NCBI GenBank assembly: GCA_036160575.1 | Contig: JAYYDT010000033.1 | Coordinates: forward strand, 1 to 38,348 | Reading direction: 5' to 3' | From: TMED26 sp002694075 | GTDB taxonomy: Bacteria > Pseudomonadota > Alphaproteobacteria > Thalassobaculales > Thalassobaculaceae | DNA length: 38,348 nucleotides | Part shown: in pieces, positions 32,042 through 38,348 of the stretch | Numbering within the stretch: the stretch's first letter is position 1 | How the letters are laid out: each line of letters starts with the position of its first letter | The notes under the pieces: generated by a model | The model's input: only the letters and a program-made list of their open reading frames with translations | Told to the model about the DNA's origin: nothing | Database searches by the model: none | Program-made: the position numbers and the translations under genes

Positions 32042-33541
32042 ATGCAGGTTACCGAGACACTCAACGAAGGTCTGAAGCGCGCGTTTAAAGTTGTCGTGGA
32101 AGCCGGTGAAATCGATTCCAAAGTGAATAATCGATTGGCTGAAATTGCGCCGACGCTGAACCTGCCCGGGTTTCGGCCGGGCAAAGTGCCGCCGTCGTTG
32201 CTGAAAAAGCGCTATGGCCGCTCGCTGTTGGGCGAGGTTTTGGAACAAGCGGTCAACGAAACCAGCCAGCAAGCGCTCGACGAGCGCGGCTATCGTCCGG
32301 CAACCCAACCGCAGATTGAAATCACCCAATTCGACGAAGGTCAGGACCTGGAGTACGATCTGTCGGTGGAGTTGATGCCGGAGATCGCACCGATGGATTT
32401 TTCGGCCCTGTCCCTGGTGCGTCCCAAAGCCGAGCCGAGCGATAAGGACATCGACGACGCGTTGGAACGGATGGCCGGCGAGCAGAAGCGCAGCGAACCG
32501 ATCAAAGGCAAGCGCAAATCCAAAAAGGGCGATGTCCTGGTCCTTGATTTCACCGGCTACATCGACGGCGAGGCGTTCGAGGGCGGTAGCGCCGAAGGCC
32601 AGCAATTGGAGCTTGGCTCGAACACCTTCATCCCTGGTTTCGAGGATCAATTGGTCGGCGCCAAAGCTGGCGAGGCGGTGACCGTCGAGGTGACGTTCCC
32701 GGACGATTACCCGCGCGCCGATTACGCCGGCAAGTTGGCGACGTTCGAGTGCCAGGTGACCGAGATCCGCGAGCCGGTGGCGGTTGAGATCGATGACGAA
32801 TTCGCCAAGAATTTCGGCCTCGAAGACCTGGCCGCGTTGCGCGAGGCGATCGGCCAACAAATCGGCCAAGAGTTTACCAACGCCGGCCGGTTGAAAGCCA
32901 AGCAGCGCTTGCTTGAGAAATTGGCCGATAACCACGATTTCGAACTGCCCGAGGGCATGGTCGAGGCGGAGTACGCCGAAATTTGCCGCCAGGTTAAAGG
33001 ACAGCAGGCGCCGCAAGACGCCGGCGAGGACGCCGGCCCAACATCAGAAGCTGAAGCGGACGCCGGGCCAGACGCGGCGCCGGCGCCCGACGAGGGTTTC
33101 AGCGATGAGGACAAGGCGGACTATCGCGACGCCGCCCATCGGCGGGTGCGCCTCGGTCTGTTGTTGGCCGAGGTCGGCCGGATGAATAACATCCAAGTCG
33201 CCGACGAGGAGGTGCAGCGCGCGATCCTCCAGCAGGCGACCCGTTTTCCGGGGCAAGAGCGCCAGGTGATGGAATTCTACCAGTCCAATCCGCAGGCCCG
33301 CGCCAGCGTCCAGGCGCCGTTGTTCGAAGACAAGGTGGTCGATTTCATCCTCGAGATGGCCCAGGTGGAAGACGAAATCGTGGCGGCCGAGGACCTATTC
33401 CGCGACGACGACGCGGAGCCGGTTGAAGCCAAGCCGGCCGAAAAGTCGGCCGCCAAGCCGGCGAAGAAAAAGGCGGCGGCGAAGAAACCGCGCGCCAAGA
33501 AAGCGGCCGCCGACTCGGCCAAATCGACCGACGAGGCGTGA
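32042..33541 (+). CDS. tig: Trigger factor (ribosome-associated chaperone), with extended C-terminus
   Basis: Trigger factor (499 aa) binds the ribosome exit tunnel and chaperones nascent chains; it also has peptidyl-prolyl isomerase activity. The ribosome-binding signature GFRPGKVP is at 43-50. The FKBP domain follows around residues 160-245 (GDVLVLDFTGYIDGEAFEGG, IPGFEDQLVGAKAGE), then the helical C-domain. E. coli TF is 432 aa; the excess comes from an acidic Asp/Glu/Ala/Pro insert at about 320-360 and a Lys/Ala-rich tail of about 40 residues at the end. The ATG at 32042 gives the normal N-terminus MQVTETLNEGLKR; its ribosome binding site is weak. The next genes are clpP, clpX and lon, the standard order. 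Confidence 0.95.
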   Translation: MQVTETLNEGLKRAFKVVVEAGEIDSKVNNRLAEIAPTLNLPGFRPGKVPPSLLKKRYGRSLLGEVLEQAVNETSQQALDERGYRPATQPQIEITQFDEGQDLEYDLSVELMPEIAPMDFSALSLVRPKAEPSDKDIDDALERMAGEQKRSEPIKGKRKSKKGDVLVLDFTGYIDGEAFEGGSAEGQQLELGSNTFIPGFEDQLVGAKAGEAVTVEVTFPDDYPRADYAGKLATFECQVTEIREPVAVEIDDEFAKNFGLEDLAALREAIGQQIGQEFTNAGRLKAKQRLLEKLADNHDFELPEGMVEAEYAEICRQVKGQQAPQDAGEDAGPTSEAEADAGPDAAPAPDEGFSDEDKADYRDAAHRRVRLGLLLAEVGRMNNIQVADEEVQRAILQQATRFPGQERQVMEFYQSNPQARASVQAPLFEDKVVDFILEMAQVEDEIVAAEDLFRDDDAEPVEAKPAEKSAAKPAKKKAAAKKPRAKKAAADSAKSTDEA

Positions 33542-33603
33542 CGTCGCACCGGCCCCGCGCGGGTCAACCTCACTCCACACCGCCAGTCAGGGAACCCCAG
33601 ACC

Positions 33604-34251
33604 ATGCACGATCCCCGCGAAATCACCATGAACACGCTGGTGCCGATGGTTGTCGAACAGACCAACCGCGGCGAACGCTCCTATGACATCTATTCGCGGT
33701 TGTTGAAGGAGCGCATTATCTTCATCACCGGCCCGATTAACGACATGGTGTCGACCCTGGTATGCGCGCAGTTGCTGTTCCTGGAGGCGGAGAATCCGAC
33801 CAAAGACATTTTTATGTACATCAACTCGCCGGGCGGCGTCGTGTCCTCGGGCCTGGCGATGTACGACACCATGCAGTACATCCGGCCGGAAGTGGCGACG
33901 GTGTGCATTGGCCAAGCGGCTTCCATGGGGTCTCTATTGTTGACCGCCGGCGCGCCGGGCAAACGCTATTGCCTGCCCAACGCCAAGGTGATGATCCATC
34001 AACCCTCGGGCGGTTACCAAGGGCAGGCGACAGACATCGAAATTCACGCCAAGGAAGTGATGCGCACCAAGGCGCGACTGAATGAGATTTATGTGACTCA
34101 CACCGGGCAAAAACTCGGGGTCATCGAGGCGGCCATGGAGCGCGACAATTTTATGACCGGCGAGGAAGCGAAAACCTTCGGTTTGATCGACGAAGTGGTC
34201 GAAAAACGCCCGGTCGACGAAGACGAGAACGGCGAAACCACCGACGCTTAA
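33604..34251 (+). CDS. clpP: ATP-dependent Clp protease proteolytic subunit
   Basis: ClpP (215 aa) is the barrel-shaped serine protease partnered by ClpX and ClpA. The catalytic triad is Ser107 (GQAASMGSLLL), His132 (MIHQPSGG) and Asp181 (MERDNFM). YINSPGGVVSSGLAMYDTM is the oxyanion-hole region. I start at the ATG at 33604, which gives a short propeptide before NTLVPMVVEQT; in-frame sequence back to the tig stop region looks non-coding, and the ATG at 33628 is a shorter alternative. The 62-base gap after tig suggests co-transcription. clpX follows after 150 bases with its own promoter. Confidence 0.96.
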   Translation: MHDPREITMNTLVPMVVEQTNRGERSYDIYSRLLKERIIFITGPINDMVSTLVCAQLLFLEAENPTKDIFMYINSPGGVVSSGLAMYDTMQYIRPEVATVCIGQAASMGSLLLTAGAPGKRYCLPNAKVMIHQPSGGYQGQATDIEIHAKEVMRTKARLNEIYVTHTGQKLGVIEAAMERDNFMTGEEAKTFGLIDEVVEKRPVDEDENGETTDA

Positions 34252-34340
34252 TCGCCGCTTGACCGTCGAAGACCGGCCATGATGGCTTGCACGGACCACC
34301 AGCCACCCTATGTGGTGGGTAGGCATGGTCGTTTTGCGGT

Positions 34341-34369
34341 TTTACAGCGACCCGCGCAACGGCTAACAT
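34341..34369 (+). promoter_or_regulatory. clpX promoter (sigma-70 type)
   Basis: TTTACA (34341-34346) and TAACAT (34364-34369) are exactly 17 bases apart, in the 150-base gap between clpP and clpX. Each box matches four of six consensus bases. A transcript would begin near 34376, leaving about 25 bases before the ATG at 34402 but only about 10 before the ATG at 34387, which supports the later start. Confidence 0.55.
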
Positions 34370-34401
34370 AGTCGTTGATTTGTTGAATGGGATCTTCCGA
34401 T

Positions 34402-35673
34402 ATGAGTAAGTCCAGCAGCGGTGGCGGGGACTCGAAAAGCACGCTCTACTGTTCGTTTTGCGGTAAAAGCCAGCACGAGGTGCGCAAGCTAATCGCCGGG
34501 CCGACGGTGTTCATTTGCGATGAATGCGTCGAGCTATGCATGGACATCATCCGCGAAGAGAACAAAACCACGCTGGTCAAAACCCGCGACGGGGTGCCGA
34601 CGCCGAAAGACATCTGCGAGGTTTTGGACGATTATGTGATCGGCCAATTACAGGCCAAGCGCATTCTCTCGGTCGCCGTGCACAACCATTACAAACGGTT
34701 GGCTCACGGCCAGAAAAGCAATGACGTGGAATTGGCCAAATCGAACATTCTGCTGGTCGGGCCGACGGGGTGTGGCAAAACCTTACTCGCGCAGACCTTG
34801 GCGCGGATCATCGATGTCCCGTTCACGATGGCTGACGCCACCACGTTGACCGAAGCCGGTTACGTCGGTGAGGACGTCGAAAATATCATTTTAAAGTTGC
34901 TGCAGGCCGCCGACTACAACGTCGAGCGCGCCCAGCGTGGCATCGTGTACATCGACGAGGTCGATAAAATTAGCCGGAAATCGGACAATCCTTCGATTAC
35001 CCGCGATGTATCGGGCGAGGGCGTGCAGCAGGCCCTTTTGAAGATCATGGAAGGCACCGTCGCCAGTGTGCCACCGCAAGGCGGCCGTAAGCATCCCCAA
35101 CAGGAATTCCTGCAAGTCGACACCACCAATATCCTGTTCATTTGCGGCGGCGCCTTCGCCGGGTTGGATAAAATCATTTCCAACCGCAGCAAAGGGTCCT
35201 CGATTGGTTTCGGTGCCGATGTGCGGGCGCCCGACGACCGCCGAACCGGTGAGATCTTGCGCGATGTTGAGCCCGAGGACCTGCTGAAATTCGGCCTGAT
35301 CCCGGAATTTGTCGGTCGTTTGCCGGTGGTCGCGACGCTTGAGGATTTGGACGAGGAAGCGCTGGTCGAAATTTTGACCAAGCCGAAAAATGCCTTGGTC
35401 AAGCAATATCAGCGTCTTTTCGAGATGGAGAACGTCCAGCTTGAGTTCCGCGACGACGCCTTGTCGGCGATCGCGCGCAAGGCGATTGAGCGCAAGACCG
35501 GGGCCCGCGGCCTGCGGTCGATCATGGAAAACATTCTGCTCGACCCGATGTATGACCTGCCCAGCAGCGAAGACATCGAGGAGGTGGTCATCAACGGTGA
35601 GGTCGTCGACGCCGGCGCCCAACCGCTGTTGGTGCATGGTGAGCGCCGCGAAGACGTCGGCACCAGCGCGTAA
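34402..35673 (+). CDS. clpX: ATP-dependent Clp protease ATP-binding subunit ClpX
   Basis: ClpX (423 aa) is the AAA+ unfoldase that feeds substrates to ClpP. The N-terminal C4 zinc domain has Cys17, Cys20, Cys39 and Cys42 (YCSFCGK and CDECVELC). Walker A is GPTGCGKT at 120-127, Walker B is in VYIDEVDK, and the ClpP-binding IGF loop is in SSIGFGAD. KTGARGLRSIMENILL is the sensor-2 region. Two ATGs are possible, 34387 and 34402; I prefer 34402 because of the promoter position and its normal N-terminus MSKSSSG. The length is typical. Confidence 0.96.
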   Translation: MSKSSSGGGDSKSTLYCSFCGKSQHEVRKLIAGPTVFICDECVELCMDIIREENKTTLVKTRDGVPTPKDICEVLDDYVIGQLQAKRILSVAVHNHYKRLAHGQKSNDVELAKSNILLVGPTGCGKTLLAQTLARIIDVPFTMADATTLTEAGYVGEDVENIILKLLQAADYNVERAQRGIVYIDEVDKISRKSDNPSITRDVSGEGVQQALLKIMEGTVASVPPQGGRKHPQQEFLQVDTTNILFICGGAFAGLDKIISNRSKGSSIGFGADVRAPDDRRTGEILRDVEPEDLLKFGLIPEFVGRLPVVATLEDLDEEALVEILTKPKNALVKQYQRLFEMENVQLEFRDDALSAIARKAIERKTGARGLRSIMENILLDPMYDLPSSEDIEEVVINGEVVDAGAQPLLVHGERREDVGTSA

Positions 35674-35709
35674 GACCGCCCATCGGGCGTGCGATTTGGT
35701 CGCGCCGTT

Positions 35710-35737
35710 CTTGAACCTGACGGCCGACGCGCCATGT
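35710..35737 (+). promoter_or_regulatory. Heat-shock (sigma-32/RpoH) promoter of lon
   Basis: CTTGAA (35710-35715) is followed after 14 bases by CGCCATGT (35730-35737), which matches seven of the eight positions of the sigma-32 -10 consensus CCCCATNT. Spacing fits. It lies about 70 bases before the lon start. Heat-shock control of lon is well known in proteobacteria. Confidence 0.7.
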
Positions 35738-35753
35738 AATTAAGACGTTTGGA

Positions 35754-35772
35754 GGGCGTGTGCCCCACGCCC
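35754..35772 (+). promoter_or_regulatory. Hairpin in the lon 5' untranslated region
   Basis: GGGCGTG (35754-35760) pairs with CACGCCC (35766-35772) around a five-base loop. It lies just downstream of the expected transcription start of the heat-shock promoter and about 30 bases before the lon ATG. No U-tract follows, so it is not a terminator for clpX. It may stabilise the mRNA 5' end or act in regulation. Confidence 0.45.
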
Positions 35773-35804
35773 CAGTAGTGCCCGCGTATTAAATGTGAGG
35801 TCGC

Positions 35805-38216
35805 ATGTCCGACACCGTCATCCCGTCCGTTTTTCCGGTTCTCCCGCTGCGCGACATCGTCGTGTTTCCGCACATGATCGTGCCGTTGTTCGTCGGCCGC
35901 GAAAAATCCGTGCGGGCGCTGGAGGACGTGATGGAGGAGGACAAGCAGATCCTGCTGGTATCGCAGAAAGACGCCAGCCACGATGACCCGTCGACCGACG
36001 ATATTTACACCCTGGGCACCATTGGCACGATTTTACAGCTGCTGAAGCTGCCCGATGGCACCGTTAAGGTGTTGGTCGAGGGCGGCGCGCGGGCCCGCAT
36101 CACGGGCTACACAGCGCGCGAAGAGTTTTTCGAAGCCGAGGCGGAGATCGTCGTTGAGGACGACAGTGCGGCCGAAGCCGAGGAAACCGACGCGATGGCC
36201 CGCGCCGCGGTGTCCCAGTTCGAGCAATACATCAAGCTGAACAAAAAGATCCCGCCGGAAGTGTTGGTGTCGGTCAATCAGATCACCGACGCCAGCAAAC
36301 TGGCGGATACCGTGGCCTCGCATTTGGTCCTGAAGATCGCCGAAAAGCAGGACTTGTTAGAGACCGTGAGCGTCACCGAGCGGTTGGAAAAGGTCTATGG
36401 CATCATGGAGGGCGAGATTGGCGTCCTGCAGGTGGAAAAGCGCATCCGCAGCCGGGTCAAGCGGCAGATGGAGAAGACCCAGCGCGAATATTATTTGAAC
36501 GAGCAGATGAAGGCCATCCAGAAGGAGCTTGGCGAGGCTGAAGAGAGCCGTGACGAGCTTCAAGAATTGGAAGAGCAGATCGAGCAAACCAAACTGTCCA
36601 AGGAAGCCCGCGAAAAGGCCCATGCCGAGTTGCGCAAGCTGCGCAATATGAGCCCGATGTCAGCCGAGGCGACGGTGGTGCGCAATTATCTGGACTGGCT
36701 GGTTGGCATTCCGTGGAAAAAGCGGGCGCGGGTCAAAAAGGACATCCATTTGGCCCAGGAAATCCTGGATCGTGACCACTATGGCTTGGAAAAAGTCAAA
36801 GAGCGGATCCTGGAATATCTGGCCGTGCAGCAACGTGTCGGCAAGATCAAAGGCCCGATTCTGTGTCTCGTGGGCCCGCCGGGCGTTGGTAAAACCTCGC
36901 TTGGCCGCTCCATCGCCAAAGCCACCGGGCGCAATTTCGTGCGCATGTCGCTGGGCGGCGTTCGGGACGAGGCCGAAATCCGCGGCCATCGGCGTACCTA
37001 TATCGGCTCACTGCCGGGCAAGGTGATCCAGGGCATGAAGAAGGCGAAAACATCCAACCCATTGTTTTTGCTGGATGAAATCGATAAATTAGGGGCCGAT
37101 TATCGCGGCGACCCGTCATCGGCTCTGCTCGAGGTTTTGGACCCCGAACAAAACAACACCTTCCAAGATCACTATCTGGAGGTGGATTACGACTTGTCGG
37201 ATGTCATGTTCGTGACCACCGCCAACTCGTTGAATATGCCGCAACCCCTGTTGGACCGGATGGAGATTATCCGCCTATCCGGCTACACCGAGGATGAGAA
37301 GGTCGAGATCGCCAAACGCCACCTGATCCCCAAACAGCGCAAAGAGCATGGGTTGAAGGACGGCGAATGGTCTATCTCGGACGACGGGGTGCGCGATTTG
37401 ATCCGCTATTACGCCCGCGAAGCCGGGGTTCGTAACTTGGAACGCGAATTGGCCAATTTGGCCCGCAAAGCGGTCAAGGAGATTGTCACCGGCGGCGCGG
37501 TCAAGGTTGCGGTTAGCCGCAAGAACTTGTCGAAATTCGCGGGCGTTCGCAAGTATCGCTTCGGCGAGGTCGAGGATCAAGACATGGTCGGCGTGGTGAC
37601 CGGCCTTGCCTGGACCGAGGTCGGTGGCGAGCTGCTGTCGATCGAGTCGGTGACCGTGCCGGGTAAAGGTAAGGTTAACGCGACCGGGAAACTGGGCGAG
37701 GTGATGCGCGAATCCGTGCAAGCCGCCGAAAGTTTCGTCAAATCGCGTAGTCTCAGCTTTGGTATTCAGCCCAAGGTGTTCGAAGATCGCGATATCCATG
37801 TCCACGTGCCGGAAGGGGCGACGCCGAAGGACGGCCCCTCGGCGGGTGTCGCCATGGTCACATCCATCGTTTCGGTGCTCACCGGCATTCCGGTACGGCG
37901 CGACGTCGCCATGACCGGCGAGGTGACATTGCGCGGGCGGGTCCTGCCCATCGGCGGGCTGAAGGAAAAACTGTTGGCGGCGTTGCGTGGTGGCTTGAAA
38001 ACCGTCTTGATCCCGGTGGAGAACGAAAAGGACCTGGCGGAAATTCCGGCCAACGTCAAAAAAGGTTTGGAAATCATTCCGGTGGCGATGGTTGACGAGG
38101 TTTTGTCCAAGGCTTTGGTCAGTGAGCCGTTACCGGCTGAATTGGCGGAAACCGGCGATCATCCGCCGGTGCGGGGCGGTGTCGAGGAAACCAGCGGCAA
38201 AGTGGTCACCCATTAA
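35805..38216 (+). CDS. lon: ATP-dependent protease La (Lon)
   Basis: Lon (803 aa) is a homo-hexameric AAA+ serine protease that degrades misfolded and regulatory proteins. The N-terminal substrate-binding domain begins PVLPLRDIVVFPHMIVPLFV. A coiled-coil linker (about 190-290) follows. Walker A GPPGVGKT begins at residue 357, and Walker B is in LFLLDEIDK. The C-terminal protease domain has the Ser679-Lys722 dyad, in KDGPSAGVAM and GGLKEKLLAAL, at the same numbers as in E. coli. The ATG at 35805 follows GAGG. The last 30 residues are a polar tail. In related genomes an HU gene usually follows; only 132 bases remain here. Confidence 0.97.
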   Translation: MSDTVIPSVFPVLPLRDIVVFPHMIVPLFVGREKSVRALEDVMEEDKQILLVSQKDASHDDPSTDDIYTLGTIGTILQLLKLPDGTVKVLVEGGARARITGYTAREEFFEAEAEIVVEDDSAAEAEETDAMARAAVSQFEQYIKLNKKIPPEVLVSVNQITDASKLADTVASHLVLKIAEKQDLLETVSVTERLEKVYGIMEGEIGVLQVEKRIRSRVKRQMEKTQREYYLNEQMKAIQKELGEAEESRDELQELEEQIEQTKLSKEAREKAHAELRKLRNMSPMSAEATVVRNYLDWLVGIPWKKRARVKKDIHLAQEILDRDHYGLEKVKERILEYLAVQQRVGKIKGPILCLVGPPGVGKTSLGRSIAKATGRNFVRMSLGGVRDEAEIRGHRRTYIGSLPGKVIQGMKKAKTSNPLFLLDEIDKLGADYRGDPSSALLEVLDPEQNNTFQDHYLEVDYDLSDVMFVTTANSLNMPQPLLDRMEIIRLSGYTEDEKVEIAKRHLIPKQRKEHGLKDGEWSISDDGVRDLIRYYAREAGVRNLERELANLARKAVKEIVTGGAVKVAVSRKNLSKFAGVRKYRFGEVEDQDMVGVVTGLAWTEVGGELLSIESVTVPGKGKVNATGKLGEVMRESVQAAESFVKSRSLSFGIQPKVFEDRDIHVHVPEGATPKDGPSAGVAMVTSIVSVLTGIPVRRDVAMTGEVTLRGRVLPIGGLKEKLLAALRGGLKTVLIPVENEKDLAEIPANVKKGLEIIPVAMVDEVLSKALVSEPLPAELAETGDHPPVRGGVEETSGKVVTH

Positions 38217-38348
38217 CGCGACGGGCGCGCGACCTTCGCAAATCGGCGGGCCGTTTCACGTTGGGCGGCGTCGGTTGCTCTTCGCGCGCTGATAGCGTGG
38301 TTTATGCCACAGATGCCTCGGGATTCGTTGTTTTGCGCGGCTTCCATG
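38217..38348 (+). other. Window end after lon, no gene seen
   Basis: The last 132 bases contain no supportable coding region, RNA gene or clear terminator. The window ends in ATG, too short to judge. In related bacteria a histone-like HU gene commonly follows lon. Confidence 0.4.

Noticed and set aside
34303..34318. CCACC-CTATGT-GGTGG hairpin as a clpP terminator
   Set aside because: The stem has only 5 bp, with a 6-base loop and no T-run.

Overview
The window looks like a piece of the chromosome of a GC-rich alphaproteobacterium, probably Rhodospirillales-like. Three things point there: the high-GC coding bias throughout, the use of LpxI rather than LpxH for the lipid A pyrophosphatase step, and the conserved gene order. 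The species cannot be named from the sequence. Coding density is very high. The longest non-coding gaps are about 150 bases (clpP-clpX) and 137 bases (rseP-bamA), so no stretch above 300 bases lacks a gene. I saw no insertion sequence, prophage, CRISPR array or rRNA.

Region 1 (1-14338, all +) is the classic rpsB-to-lpxB cluster: rpsB (5' end outside the window), tsf, pyrH, frr, uppS, cdsA, dxr, rseP, bamA, skp, lpxD, fabZ, lpxA, lpxI, lpxB. It joins translation (S2, EF-Ts, ribosome recycling), UMP synthesis, isoprenoid and undecaprenyl carrier synthesis, phospholipid synthesis, outer-membrane protein assembly and its periplasmic chaperone, and the first steps of lipid A. Many genes touch or overlap (uppS/cdsA, lpxA/lpxI, lpxI/lpxB), which suggests translational coupling.

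Region 2 (14339-22422) starts with a strong UUCG-loop terminator that serves the minus-strand pair gltX-gltA. Divergent from gltX run comEC, recO and parC. comEC carries an in-frame TAG, after which 49 further codons of the same frame look like the family's usual C-terminus, so it appears recently truncated or contains an assembly error.

Region 3 (22446-31749) is an accessory metabolic block: a fumarylacetoacetate-hydrolase-family enzyme (-), a divergent SDR protein that lacks the usual catalytic Ser and Lys, tRNA-His(GTG), a nickel-pincer racemase operon (larA-larC-larE, no larB in view), a BKACE/DUF849 beta-keto acid cleavage enzyme (-), a bifunctional NAD(P)HX repair enzyme, and malonyl-CoA decarboxylase. 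The common theme is organic-acid and CoA-ester catabolism.

Region 4 (31867-38348) holds tRNA-Leu(TAG) and the conserved proteostasis cluster tig-clpP-clpX-lon. clpX has a good housekeeping-type promoter. lon has a near-consensus heat-shock (sigma-32) promoter followed by a 5'-UTR hairpin. Trigger factor has an unusual acidic insert and a histone-like Lys/Ala tail.

I did not find a wholly new system. The best leads are the comEC amber codon, the larB-less lar operon with a three-cysteine LarE, the catalytically odd SDR, the trigger factor tail, and the inverted repeats that overlap the -35 boxes of both tRNA promoters.
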